Shown here in pieces: positions 23,313-59,408 of a stretch of DNA of 64,000 bases. Each line of letters starts with the position of its first letter. Within the stretch, counting starts at the first letter, position 1. The stretch covers positions 1,377,145 through 1,441,144 of the forward strand of contig JAINUG010000147.1 in assembly GCA_029706075.1 (NCBI GenBank), in the 5' to 3' direction. This stretch comes from Aldrovandia affinis (lineage: Eukaryota; Chordata; Actinopteri; Notacanthiformes; Halosauridae). The translations under genes and the position numbers were made by a program. The notes beneath the pieces were generated by a model. It was not told where the DNA came from and searched no databases. It saw nothing but the letters and a program-made list of their open reading frames with translations.

Positions 23313-24320
23313 CCAGCCACATTTCAGTGACATCAATATTCTATTCTATCAGGAATACTTTTTCGCCTAGCCTGTAGCCAATGTATTTAAATGGGCCCCG
23401 CTATTTGCCCATTCAATCGGACGCAAGACAAAACACAGACTTCACTTCATTTTGGGCTGGAAAAGGAAAACGTGTTCAACTCAGCATCCTGATTTAGCAT
23501 GTTCAAGTTTGGATAGGTTCACCATGTTCCAAACAGTTTTCATTGTAACGTTGTTTCATCTGCTATGATGCTATTATTAGAACTTCAGGCTAATTGGCTA
23601 AACATTTAACATTTAATTGGTTGTTTATCAGTTCTACATGACCTATTGAACGAGTGTTCTGTCCATACCATTATCAAAACTTTGGATGCGGGAAATGTGT
23701 TTGGTTTTTTTGCCCAAGGAGTTTAATAGACGTCTTTGGCAGTATCCACCCACTTTCTTGCTTTCATTCGATGGAGTGGCCAAGTGCATATCTGGGGCTA
23801 GATAAGGGACATATTGGCGTGCCACTAATATTCATTAATATTCCTCTAGTAGGCTGCAGATGTTTGAAAACATCTTACTGCAAATAATACAAAAAGAATA
23901 TAATAAGAACACGTCTCGGTAACGTTCTTACTAGCTTCTCTTAAATCATGTAATGATCATTGCAATGGAAGTAGAGAACATCCAAGGGTAGTATTCGCTG
24001 AAGGCACCCCTGTATTATCCTGTCACCAAAAGCCTATAATCGCCGCTCGACTGATAGTCCGCACTAAAGGAAATCACATGCATCTGGTGGTCAAGAATCT
24101 CTCGTTGAAGTAAACCCCAGTTAGATAAACAAACAAGCTTGTTTGAAACTGGAGGGATAGTGGGGTAGAGTTTCCTTTAAGTGCTTTCCTGCGGGGGAGG
24201 GGTATCGGTGTAATATAGTCGTATTGGGGATTGAGCATAGGACGGAATCTTTCCAGTAAGGGGGGCATCTTTGCTGTAGTAAGGATTTTTCCAGTTAATC
24301 ATACAAGCTAATGGTGAGAT
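23313..24320. other. hgf upstream flank
   Basis: This is about 1 kb upstream of hgf. It holds a G-rich patch (GCGGGGGAGGGG at 24190-24202) that could bind Sp1-type factors. I recognise no other regulatory sites with confidence. Confidence 0.4.
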
Positions 24321-24324
24321 CAGA

Positions 24325-24334
24325 CCTTATAAAC
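24325..24334 (+). promoter_or_regulatory. hgf: TATA-like box of hgf
   Basis: CCTTATAAAC lies about 75 bp upstream of the hgf start codon, which would put initiation near 24355-24360 and give a short 5' leader. It is the only TATA-like match in the right place. The call is inferred from position and sequence only. Confidence 0.5.
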
Positions 24335-24401
24335 AGACGCATCGCAGCAAGAAGCTCAGTCATTCGGAATATCTGGTCCAAAGGCAGTGAAGACGACAAT
24401 T

Positions 24402-48902
<24,501 letters not shown>

Positions 48903-49900
48903 AGGAGCCATTGGCGATGGTCTGCGAGAGGGACGGATTGAATTTAGTAACGACATCTGTGATGTTTAAGACTCGCTTTAAGAAAGCCATATTTTGGGAA
49001 TTTGGTCACTGTCCACGTCTGTTCAGCCTCTTCAGTGGTCCACGGCCAGCGTCGGCAGGGATAATCCAGACATCCGGGAATTCTGCGTGTGTGGTGACGG
49101 AATTGGACGACGATAGAAGAGATTGTTTTTCAAATGCAAAGAGGAAAACTGTGGTCAACTTTCAGGATTTTTTTCTTCTTCTTAAAAACAAGATTTTGTA
49201 TCTTTAAGTTTCGGTTGGCACAACAGACAGCATTCAGCAAGCTTTACAGAAATATTTCCTTTTGAGGTCACCTAGTAGTGTGTAGATTAAATTATGCATT
49301 GCGCACATACTATATATATATATGTATATATACAGTACGCAATATGAATTGTATAACAATGGTGGTAGCATTGGCGATAGTTATTTGGATTTATGTTATT
49401 CCTAAAGTATTGTCTCCTGAAAATACTTGAATTGTTTCAGACCCAAAATACAAAATCTCTCTGTACTTTTTTTTTATGGAAACCAGGTGTTTCTGACTTC
49501 AGTACACGATGCATCATTCAAAGCTGTGTGGTTAGTCTCAGATGTTAAATTGTGGTGTTGAAGCGGTGTTGTGTATACTGTGTAGATTCATGAGTGCACT
49601 GCTGCCCCGCCGCAATGCGTTGTAGGTCTTATAGATCTGTATTATGAAAATGTTGACATAAAAACATCGAAATGGCTTGTCCTCTTTTCAGTATTAAACA
49701 CAGATAGAAGGTTGTAATGCAGTTCAATCCGCTACGCAAACTTTCTTAGTATGAAATGTATTTCTCTTATATTTGGCCAAATTAAGTAGTGCCAACGAGG
49801 GAAGTAATGGTATTGTAAAGGGTTTGCGTAGCTGGAAGCCTTTTAAATGAATTTTTGATCAATTTCTGTAAATAAATAAGTACTGAAAAGGAGCAAGCCA
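48903..49900 (+). other. hgf: hgf 3' UTR
   Basis: It runs from the stop to just past the AATAAA at 49871-49876. It is A/T-rich, with an imperfect (TA)n at about 49311-49330 and several ATTTA-like motifs. No repeat or coding signal was seen. Confidence 0.55.
49871..49876 (+). terminator. hgf: Candidate hgf poly(A) signal AATAAA
   Basis: This canonical hexamer inside TGTAAATAAATAAG lies about 970 nt after the stop. It also overlaps a TGTAAATA Pumilio-type motif. It is the best candidate in the first 1.1 kb. Confidence 0.5.
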
Positions 49901-51390
49901 GTATGCAACTATTAAGAGCGTGTATTCCTGAATGTATTCATTATAAATGTGTATTAATTCTGTCCTAAAGAAAGTGCATGCATGTGTCCACAGGCAACTG
50001 TTGTCCAAAGAAGACTGCACTACTTGTTTGCATCCTGCTGGTCAGAATGTAGAATCTGTATGTGTGTATATAATGAGCTTGGTGTTATTGAAACAGGCAG
50101 GACCTCACTGTCGGAGGAGTCATCGTAGGGGATGAATTGTCACACATTGGATCACTTGTTCAGATTTTCTTCTCGTGTTCTGGTGTACCTCATAGCATGC
50201 ATTTTTTATTGTTGGCTCTAAGTGTGGGCAGGCCTCCAAAGTAATCTACCAGGGAAATTGCTTCTTTAAACCTTGTCACCTTGTCAGTTAAAAAAAAAAA
50301 CTTTGTTGAAAGATGGATTTTAAATGTCTGCAGTGAGTATCCCTCTGGTAATGGTCATTGTGCAGACTATATTAAAAACATTGAAGTGGAAATGTGTCAT
50401 TTATATTAGGAGCTTCTATTCCTGGTAATGTTTTTACCCAATGGTGGCATGGAGATATCACTGTTATCTTACCTTGTTTGTGTTTGTGCTTTCCATTATA
50501 TGTAGCCATGCTTCATATTAAATAGACAATATTATTGTGTCATTACACAGTAGTTAAATAAGTAGGTACTATGCAAGCAAGCATTTGTGGTAGGGCTGAC
50601 ATTGAGGTTAAAATTATTAAAGGGTAGGGTAAGAGTTAACTAGGTGATTTATGTAATTATATAAACTGCACACTGTGTTAATGACTATTCAGTAACATAT
50701 AAAAACAAATTAGGAATTAATATGCATGTGAACATTCAATGGGCTGTTCAGCATCTTTATTTAAATTATGTTATCATATGCGTTCAAATAGTATGGGCTT
50801 GGAATACAAACTGCTGTGTACACATACTGACACACCTGCAGGTTGTTGCTTGAGCTCCATTAAGTGGTACTGCTTATTTACTTAATAGAACATTTTTGTA
50901 TGGGAATACATTGTAAAAACATGTATTTATGCAAATGCTGTTTATACTGATGTCTAGTGGTTTGGGCTTTTTTTTTTTACTTCATGAAGATAGCACCAAA
51001 TTAGGAGGTACTCAAGTGATGGTAATTGAGCCAATAAGGGACTTTTTCAGACAAAATGTGCATCAAAACATGCATCAAAAAAACATTGTGCCATGCATGC
51101 AACTAGTTATTTCTAATTCACTAGCCAGTGAACTATCCAATTATCTGGCTATTTAGCTAATTTACTAATATAACTAACCACTTCCAAAGAAAGCTCAAAT
51201 ATATGAAGATGTCTTAGACCATTTGGCCAGATAATTGAGCATGGAGATCTTAGAGAAATTGTGTGTGAGATGATGGTTTGATATCCAAGAATTGGTTAGG
51301 AATGTGGTATTGCAACCTGAATGCCAGACACAAGGAAATAAAGAAAGTGTTGAGTGTCATCAGTTTAATGGGCAGAAACATGGACAGAAA
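49901..51390. other. Intergenic, nothing recognised
   Basis: This A/T-rich DNA has no gene, RNA or well-defined repeat that I can recognise. Confidence 0.5.
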
Positions 51391-51394
51391 TAAC

Positions 51395-51785
51395 AGATCC
51401 AAGTCATTTAGTATGAAGGGACATCATAAAGGGTCCAAGCACTGATCCCTGGGGAACTTTAATTAGGTGATGGTCCTCTGAGGGATATCTTTACCAATCA
51501 CTCAATTAAAGTAATATAACCCTCTGAGAGGTGGGACAGTGCCCAAGATTCCCATCTCTGACAGGATGCACAGGAGGGCCTGACGTTGTGCCGATTGTCG
51601 ATTGCTACAGACAGGTCCAGTTGTAGGAAAGGAACAGCAAGCTGCTCTTACAGAGTGGAGCGCCTGGGCTACTGGGAGAAGACTCTTTTGAGCATCCACC
51701 TTCTGAATCAGACCAGTTAAGGGTCCAGAAGGACTAAGGACTTTCATTTAAATACAGCATCCTCCAGTGTCTTGTAGAGAAAGGG
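51395..51785 (-). pseudogene. LINE reverse-transcriptase remnant (L2/CR1-like)
   Basis: On the minus strand two hallmark RT motifs survive with the right spacing. One is LDLS (from LDLSAAFDT) at about 51605-51620, followed by ALLCILSEMGILGT. The other is VPQGSVLGPF at about 51430-51462. Upstream residues (KVDAQKSLLPVAQALHSV) recall the QSAYR..HSTETAL region. Frames are broken and no 5' or 3' end is visible. L2, CR1 and Rex1 cannot be separated by eye. Weak purine-rich DNA out to about 52200 may belong to it. Confidence 0.75.
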
Positions 51786-52219
51786 GAGAAAAAAGATAAT
51801 TTTAGGCTCAAGGATAGGTTTTTTCAGAAGAGATTTTGATGCGTGCCTATTTGAAGACAGTAGGAAAGTAGACAAGAGAAGTAGACAACAGAGGGCAGAC
51901 AAGACCTTAGCGGGAGGAGCTGGAGCAAGACATGTTATGGAAATTGCAATGGAAAGTGACAGTGGGTAATGGGTGTCGACACGTGCGTGAGGGGGTCGTA
52001 GAGGAAGAGAGAAGGAAACAAAAGTGATGAGAGAGCTGAAGTGAGAGCTGGGGAGTGACAGAGAGGTTTGAGGTGTTGCAGTTTACTGTGAGATCCAAGG
52101 TCATGTTGCCTAGCCTTGTGTGTGGGAGGAGAATTGCAAGCAGAAATTGAAGGAGCGAAGTAAAAGCAGGAACGGGAAGAGTAGAAAACAGACATGACAG
52201 AACTCAAAGAATGGAATGG

Positions 52220-53144
52220 ATGTCAGAATAGCTTGTAAACCTGTTCACTCTGTTCATCCTTGGTGGACTTCTGCCCTTGCCTTTGTGATTCCTAGGACAA
52301 AGGGCTTTTCACACAGCTTCCACTACTGCTATAGAAAATTGGCTGTATGCGTACTTAACTTATAATACTTACACACCTGTATCTTCTAACATGTATTCCA
52401 GTTGATAGAAATACAAAGGACTATTACACTTCTAACTCAATCAGAAAAAACAACAATCGCTAAAATCATATGTTTATATTAGGATCATTGTGATTGTTGT
52501 TTTTTCTAATAATAGGTGATCTCAATTCAGAACAAGGCCACATAACAAACAATTCACTTGGAAACTACAGAAATGCATTATTACCCTACAAATGACACCA
52601 ATATAAAAATATATATTAAAACAAATCAAATATGCAACATTAAATTACCACAAAGTGATAGTTTATTTAATCATTGCACATGGGTGGAGGTGATCAGGCA
52701 TAGAATGTAGCCACAGAAAAAACTCTACTACCTCAATGTGAAGAAGAAGAAAACAATCCCTATACAAGTGGGTGATGTCAGTTTAGATCCTGTGAACTAC
52801 CTAGACATTTAGATAGGCTAGCAACATTAATAGGCAGACCAAACTGGCTATGAGCTTTTAAAATCTATATCAGCTCCTAAAATCCATATTTATATTTTGT
52901 AGAGCTATGTGTAGATTTTTTTGTATTCTGTGGAGAAATGCACTAGACTATAGACACAAGCTGGGCTGTACACATCACAAGATATAGGTAGCTAGGGTAG
53001 CTACCTAATGCACAAGGCTCTCTCTCTCCCTCTCCCTCTCCCATGTCTAGGAATCGCATGGTGGATCCACGCAGCCGCCATGCCGATGTGTGCGGCAGTT
53101 CTGGCTGCAGCCATATAGCTAGAATCCATCAGAAATCAATGAGC
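52220..53144. other. Intergenic, nothing recognised; CTCTCC tract
   Basis: A TCTCCC/TCTC run lies at about 53019-53042. No gene or clear repeat was otherwise recognised. Confidence 0.45.
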
Positions 53145-53341
53145 TGGGCAGTGGATAGCGTAGCGGTGTAATTCACCCATACCTTGGTTGGTTCGGTACG
53201 AATGTGCGCTGCCTATCAGGGATGCGGTTCGAAACCCATCACTGCCAAACCAGCCCGGCCATTAGCCCCGATCAGGGGTGGCATTTGGCTGTCCGCCCCA
53301 GTGGGAGGGGGAAGGTAGAGCCAGCACGGAAGGGTGTCTGA
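53145..53341 (+). mobile_element. SINE family A, 3'-truncated, fused to a family B SINE
   Basis: The head GGATAGCGTAGCGGTGTAAT, box B-like CGGTTCGAAACCC and block GGCATTTGGCTGTCCGCCCC are present. The copy stops at GGAAGGGTGTCTGA, where family B begins directly. Confidence 0.8.
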
Positions 53342-53640
53342 GCCTCCCGGGTGGTTTAGCGGTTACAGCCAGCTCTGGCCGGGTGTGCCAGTAGGAGGTG
53401 GCAATTGGCTGTCCGCACCAGAGTGGGGGGAGCGAAGCCGATGCGAGCTCGCTGCGTATAGGAGTGGCTCTGTGTGCGCATAAGGAGTCACGGTGACGGC
53501 TTGGCGGGTTCCGGCTCAGAGGAAGCGGTGCCCAGCCGCATGTCACTGCCAGTTTCAGGACTACGGCAGCAAACTCATAAGATATATGAGGAAGTGGGAT
53601 AACTGATGTGAGAGAGAGAGAGAGAGAGAAAGATAATTCG
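53342..53640 (+). mobile_element. SINE family B in head-to-tail fusion; ends in (AG)n
   Basis: The head CCTCCCGGGTGGTTTAGCGG joins directly to the truncated family A copy. The body is GGTGACGGCTTGGCGGGTTC and CAGCCGCATGTCACTGCCAG. The tail is replaced by an (AG)n run at about 53611-53629. Confidence 0.82.
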
Positions 53641-54121
53641 TTTTTGTTTTTGGATTACTTTTTTGGCTACTGAACAACAGATTGGATGACAATGACGACA
53701 CAGGAATTACCCCGGAACGGACAACGACGACGCAATCGGATCACGGACAACCCTACAAAGAGAAAAGTTTGTGGACATTATTGCAATTGCCCGTGACATT
53801 TATTGCCAGCCGTTCCCTGCCACGGGAACGGCATTTCCTTATGCGGAGACACTTCCGCATTTCCATTTCCTGTCTCCATTGTCTTCATTGCATATCGAAT
53901 AAATTATTGATTATTGGCAGAGTGGAAACCCCACACCCTTGGTTGCGCTACACTTATTTATAAATAATAAACACTTATGTTTATTTTTATGTTTACACCA
54001 TTGTTTGCATGACATTCAGACAACTATCTTCAATTGGACAGTTATGTAACAGTCAGATTCAATCAAAAACTAAAATATGTTAAGGCAGTCCTATAACACA
54101 TTTGTTTTAAAACCATTATGA

Positions 54122-54124
<3 letters not shown>

Positions 54125-54158
<34 letters not shown>

Positions 54159-54186
54159 TACTACTATTATTGTTGTTGTTGTTGTT
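54125..54186. repeat. (ATT)n/(GTT)n microsatellite
   Basis: An imperfect run of ATT, ACT and GTT trinucleotides about 60 bp long. Confidence 0.9.
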
Positions 54187-54244
54187 ATTATATTTGCATT
54201 TCCTAGTTATTGTTTTGTTGCTTGGACTAAATGTTTTAAATGTT

Positions 54245-55190
54245 TTTTCTGCCTTAAAGGCGTCTCAAACAGGCCTACAGCAGCCAAACTTGGCAGCAAA
54301 ATCTTACCCACTACTCAGGCAACAAGGTATTTTTTGCTTCTTTTCCTACAAAGTTGATCCAATCCTCACCAAATGTCACCCTGAGCATGCCTGGAGTAAC
54401 CTGGGAAAACGTTATCACTTTTTAATCTGTAAACAGGAAGTGACACATAATTGTGAATAGGCAGAAACTGTAAGGCCTACAGCAACCAGATTTGGCAGAT
54501 AGGTTGCAAATCTTACCCACTACAGAGGCAACAAACATTACACCGATCGGCCAGATAGTGGCGCTATAATACATGATTTTACATTTCGGCCCATAACTCC
54601 TGAATCGTGAAGCCTAGAATCAAAATTATTTTTCACTTAAATCCCCTTGGCTTAAGGCAGTGTTGCGATGCCAGGGGGGGCGCGTGTGACCAGAGGCGTA
54701 GCGTGGGGGGTGCAAGTGGTGCAAGGCGGTCGCACCAGGCGCAAGATTTTGAGGGGCGCAAAATTTAAGAAAACGTTAAAAAAACAACCTTTTTTGCACC
54801 GTGGACCGGTTCCGAGGGGCGACATTTTTTTTTCGCGTAGCACCCCCGGTCCGCGAAATACATAAACTGGTCTCAGCTTTTTTTCGCGAAATGTTTTCTT
54901 CTTCCTAGGGGGGGCGTAACAGAAAATAATTGAGAAGCACTGGCTTAAGGCAAATATATCTCATATGATGAATTCACTTTCAGTCATATTGGATTTCCGC
55001 CATGTTGAATTTTGTCAAACACATTTTTGCTTCTTCTCCTACAAAGTTGATCTAATCTTCACCTCACCAAATTTCACTCAGAGCATGCCTGGACTAACCC
55101 AGAAAAAAGCTGCCAACAGGCAAAACATGCAATTTTGAAAGGGCCATATCTCAGGATCTGTTTGACCTAAGATCATGGGACTTGCATTGT
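54245..55190. repeat. Modular dispersed repeat with internally duplicated segments
   Basis: Block A (GGCCTACAGCAGCCAAACTT ... CTTACCCACTACTCAGGCAA) at about 54273-54325 recurs at about 54470-54535. Block B (CCTACAAAGTTGATCCAATC ... GAGCATGCCTGGAGTAACC) at about 54330-54405 recurs at about 55023-55105. A GGCGCTATAAT phrase lies between. It is interrupted by the hAT MITE below. Its class is unknown to me. Confidence 0.65.
54658..54942. mobile_element. hAT-type MITE (285 bp) with perfect 8-bp target duplication
   Basis: The left end CAGTGTTGCGATGCCAGG and the right end AATTGAGAAGCACTG (reverse complement CAGTGCTTCTCAATT) show the hAT-style CAGTG terminus. GCTTAAGG flanks both sides (54650-54657 and 54943-54950). 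The interior is GC-rich with GGGGCGCA phrases and encodes nothing. Confidence 0.9.
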
Positions 55191-55594
55191 AATAAGCAAT
55201 GAACAATACAATGACTCACCTTCTTGCTAATGCTTTCCTGAGCTTAATGTTTGCATCATTCTTTCAATAAGCAATGTTTGGCACATTTTTCTCATGGACC
55301 CTGTTAACTGCTGCTTGCTGCTATATTTGTTCTTTTTGTTTCATCAATCTTGCAACAGGCAGAATTAAAAAGATAAGTTGGAGCATGGACTTTTGGTTTA
55401 GTAGATTGAGTAGAGTATCAATTCAGTAAATATGGGTGACATCAACTATAGAAAAATAGATCAGTTGTAACTCATAGCATCCATAGAACTCAAGATACTT
55501 GAGATACAAAATACTCAAGAAAATCATGTAAATACAAATATTTTTAAGGCATTAAACTACTATTATCATTATTATAATTAAAATAATAATATAT

Positions 55595-56168
55595 TGTGGC
55601 AGCCCAAGGGGCTGCACAAGGAAATGGCTGCCTGGCCTACAACACATGGGAGCCAGGAAACATTTCCCAGCAGGCCACAGTTACACCTGAGCCGAGTCAA
55701 GCAATGGAGCTAACGACCAGCTGAAGGCCATTTCAAGGCCTATTTAAAGGGCTGAATCCCATTACACTGGGAGAGGAGTAGGAATGTGTTTGGGAAGGAG
55801 TTGAGTGTGTTGAAGGAGAGAGAAAGAGAAGCCTGTGAAGTCGTTGACCAGCCAGGATTTGGAGAGCGTGTTGGAGTGTTTTGTGTTTGACCAGATTGTT
55901 TGAGGACCCCCCTTTGGATTTTGACTACGGACTGGATTGCGGAACTGACTTGGATTTTGGAATTGGATTGGAAATTGACAACGAGATAAGGTTTGCGGAC
56001 TTTGTGTGTTTGTATTCCCCTGAAGACCCCACCCTTTGTTTTATGTTTGTCAGTATTAGTTTAATAAATCATTGTTTTGTTTTTTAATACTGCCTCCTCC
56101 TTGTTCTTTAACTTGCCTACGCCCTCTGCAAGGTCCGTGCGTGTCGCCCAACCCCTGGGGACACCACA
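55595..56168 (+). mobile_element. Solo LTR of an LTR retroelement (fossil, 574 bp)
   Basis: The element starts TGTGGCAGCCC and ends GGGGACACCACA, i.e. with TG...CA and a 5-bp inverted TGTGG/CCACA terminus. ATAT flanks both sides as a 4-bp target duplication. A TATTTAAAGG box near 55740 and an AATAAA near 56062 are in the expected LTR order. No internal region is present, so it is a solo LTR left by recombination. Gypsy/Metaviridae kinship is likely from the 4-bp duplication but not proven. The well-kept ends suggest moderate rather than great age. Confidence 0.8.
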
Positions 56169-56875
56169 ATATATTGAAATATTATTCTGCATATGAGCAT
56201 GTGGAAATTTTATGTTAGACTCTATAATAATATGCTCTTTTTCCAGCAAAGGGGGGAAAATATGACACCTATATTTACATGGTACTGAATTACAAAGCTT
56301 GCTCATGTAGTGACTTTGCAAGATCTGTAGCTAGCTGCCAGCAGTTACATTTATTCAGCTTGGTGAAGCAAGCCAGCATGGGTATGGTTCAGTTCAGTAG
56401 TGGAAAAACGCTAGGGAAGCCTGGAGCGGGCAGTATCCACGCAGGGTTACTAGGAGTCAACTGATGTGGATAGGAGAGGCAACCTTGACTTCTGCCTATG
56501 CTAAACTCAGCACTTTCATATCTTTGATCCCACAGGTATCCCACAAGTATCCAAATGCTGTGTAATGTTATGTCCTATAACTCATTGTATGGTTTTGAAG
56601 ATTCCAACAAAGCCCTTAAGAAAATCTAATGCAAATATTGACAACATCTAATATATTATTGTGGAGATAAATGGATTAAAAATGTAACATTAACACGATT
56701 TTTGTTGCCCAGTGAAACTGATTAGCCATATTAAAATGCTATATGCAGTGATCATTTTGTACTTGCATTTATTTAGGTCTGCAAAAACGTTAACTTATGA
56801 GGGATGTTGGCATGTTAAACGAGCTGGTCAACAAGAAAATCTAGTACTTGAATAAGTGAAATTAAAACTTGTTTT

Positions 56876-56913
56876 ACTTGTTCATTCAAGGAATGCTCCT
56901 TGAATGAACAAGT
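56876..56913. other. Perfect 17-bp inverted repeat with 4-nt loop
   Basis: ACTTGTTCATTCAAGGA (56876-56892), loop ATGC, then its exact reverse complement (56897-56913). It would fold as a stable hairpin in DNA or RNA. It lies about 25 bp before a truncated SINE. No T-run or gene context suggests a terminator, and it is not known to me. Confidence 0.9.
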
Positions 56914-56934
56914 CTATACAATGCAATTAGGGAA

Positions 56935-57090
56935 CAAGTACGGTCGACACTTGGCAAGTGCTGTCTCGGAAGAGGCGTCACTACCGGCCGCAGGGCTATG
57001 GCAGCGAAATCACATTACTAGGGGGGATTGACATAGAAATAGCGGATCTAATTGGCTACCAAATTGGGAAACAAAATTATTAAAAATGTA
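56935..57090 (+). mobile_element. SINE family A/B body and tail fragment
   Basis: GGAAGAGGCGTCACTACCGG, CAGGGCTATGGCAGCGAAAT and tail CTAATTGGCTACCAAATTGG match the family B 3' half and the shared tail. The 5' head is missing. Confidence 0.7.
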
Positions 57091-57329
57091 TATATCAGCC
57101 CTCTCATTTCCACATTGAACAGGAAGGAGGCAGTCGCTATAGTATGTTTCCATTCGAACATCACAAGTAATTTACCATTTATCGCTATAAACAATCACTT
57201 TCACTATTGTAGCACTCACCAAGATAGCTTTTTCCAAATTGCTATTTTGTCAGGATAAGTGGTTTGAACAACCCGTACATGTTGTGGTCAGTGATGGCTT
57301 AGTAAATCATTCCCAGATGATGACGGTAG

Positions 57330-57810
57330 TTTTTTTTAATGCAGCCCAGGTGCAGGCTAAATGTTATGCTAATTTGAACTGCTTATGTGGCTTTGATGAA
57401 AAGACACTAAACTGGCACTTTCTGGATTTCATGATCCAAGAGCCCCAGGACCAGTAGATGCAAATAAAACCCATAACATCAAAGATCCACCACCATATTT
57501 CACCGTAGGTATAGGGCCTTTTCAACATAAGCGTCCTTCTTCCAACACGAAACCCACCGATGGCGTGCATGGCTCAATTTTGGTCTCCTCTGACCATAAC
57601 GCCCGGATCCAATGCCGATCTCCGATTGGAACCAGGTGTTATGATCAGATAAGACCAAGATTTAGCTTTCTGCCAATGCACACCAGCCGTGGGGTTTTGT
57701 GTCAGAAGGACGATTATGTTGAAAAGGTCTTGTAGTTCCGTTGAAGCTCTAAGACTGTAAATTGAATGCGTGACCATGGATGTTTTGATCAAGTTTTTGC
57801 AGTAACTACA
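57330..57810 (-). pseudogene. Tc1/mariner transposase remnant
   Basis: On the minus strand the DNA still spells transposase phrases: WSEETKIE-like near 57590, IPTVKYGGGSLMLW at about 57480-57515, and FASTGPGAL just after. Frames are broken by small indels and stops, and no terminal repeats were found. It is separate from the 38965 copy, being of another Tc1 lineage (YGGGSLMLW rather than GGVMV). Confidence 0.75.
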
Positions 57811-57819
57811 CAAAAGTTA

Positions 57820-59400
57820 AATCGGGGGGCCACTTTGATTTAAAGTACATGTGCAGATGGCTCTTTAGGAAAAACAAAGCAGGTATCCTGTTCAATATTT
57901 AACAGACACCGCATAGCCTATATATTAATGATATAACAGAGGTTCTCGATATCACTTCATTATCCTCTCAGGAGTTATTTTAATCCAAATATTAGGAAAG
58001 TATTGACAATAACTGTGAAATGAACGTAATGTATGTAAAATGGAAGTCAACGTTTTTAAAAGTGTAACTCCAGGCATAAGTAATCCCCATTCCAAAAATA
58101 TTCTGCAGCAATTAGGTCTACATATTTCCACTGATTTGGACAATTTCACAAACATTTAAAACCGTATTTACCGTTAGTATATTTCAATATTTCAATCACC
58201 AAAAAAGGGAACATGAACCTTAAAAACCAACTTGAACAGGACCAATTCAGTCAGCAAAAAGCAGCCCCAAAAATGAATCATCCTTTTCAATCCAGGAAAT
58301 GCATGAATACTTCATGCAGCACCAGGTCAGCGCCCCCCTGTGGCAGGCAATATTATTGTTCACAAGTGGGTCAACTAGCTGTGCTCGGTGTCAAATCATG
58401 AAGTGGAAGAGTGGTATTAGGAAACTTGACATGTTTTCATATTCACTCAAACATATTTGTGTAGTGTTGGGAACTGGGAACATGTTTTTCTTTTCAAATG
58501 CTGTTTTCTTCTGATCTGCAAATTAATAACACTCGTAGTCCATTGTGCAATATTTGGGTGTTTACAAATCTGATGTATTGTGGGGCTATTTGATTACTCA
58601 GCTGATAATGGGCAATATTTGGGAAAGGTGCAATATATTATGATGATCATGTGCAATGTTGGGGCATAGTTCAATATGGGTGCGCTCTATCAATGTCCCC
58701 CTTTGTTTTTTTTAGGAACTGACTGAATAAAAAAATATTTTTTCTAAACTGGTCCCCGGAATGTCTTGGCCTACTACTCATTTATTTCTGCTTTACTTTA
58801 AAAATAATTTACAATGACAATACTTAAGTTAGACACATTTGGCTGGGGGTGTTGCCGAAGGAGCTACGTATAAGCTACATCCTCATTACTGGTGAACAGA
58901 TTGATACGTATTGATACCTCCGACACCAGCTGATTATCGACATATGAACAGCAGACCTCTCGCCCAGTTTGCATATCAATGCTGCGGTGCCTTTTAAGTT
59001 TTTCCCACCCTATTCAGATAAAGCAACATCGGCCGATCCAGCTCAACAAAGAACGGCGAAACTACTCATCAGCTGAAATATCCATTTGTTAATAAAAAAA
59101 CTGCCGTTTAAAGTACTTCATACTTTTTGATACTTTTCAAATCCTGACTTGTATCTTTACCTGATTGCACACGATCCAATTAATGACACTTACCTGTGTT
59201 TTGATGGACAGGTGTGAAAGTGTTTCGACCAGGGTGGGACCTGACAACCAATAGCGCGACGCAACGTTCGACAATCTATCTCTAAACATATTAATATAAT
59301 GCGCAGGTAAACCCCCTGTCCTTTTGTTTCACTTTTGACAGGGGATCTGTTGACAGAATCAACACAAGCAGACAAGTACTGGGTTACTGATTAGAGGGGA
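57820..59400. other. Intergenic and SLCO1 upstream flank
   Basis: No gene or repeat was recognised. The last few hundred bases before 59400 are the likely promoter region of the SLCO1 gene. Confidence 0.45.
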
Positions 59401-59408
59401 TTTTATAA
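59399..59408 (+). promoter_or_regulatory. Possible TATA-like box of the SLCO1 gene
   Basis: GATTTTATAACATC lies 75-80 bp before a good donor (TCCG|GTAAAA at 59485), and the coding exon has its own acceptor at 60321-60325. This suggests a non-coding first exon of about 59430-59484 spliced to 60326. It rests on spacing only. Confidence 0.3.

Noticed and set aside
51800-52210. Extension of the LINE fossil or a separate gene
   Set aside because: Purine-rich DNA with Ser/His-rich antisense frames; no RT, endonuclease or other motif could be identified.
53650-53960. Possible LTR end (AATAAA at about 53898, then a CTACA-like end)
   Set aside because: Only one candidate end is visible; no TG start, no target duplication and no second copy were found.
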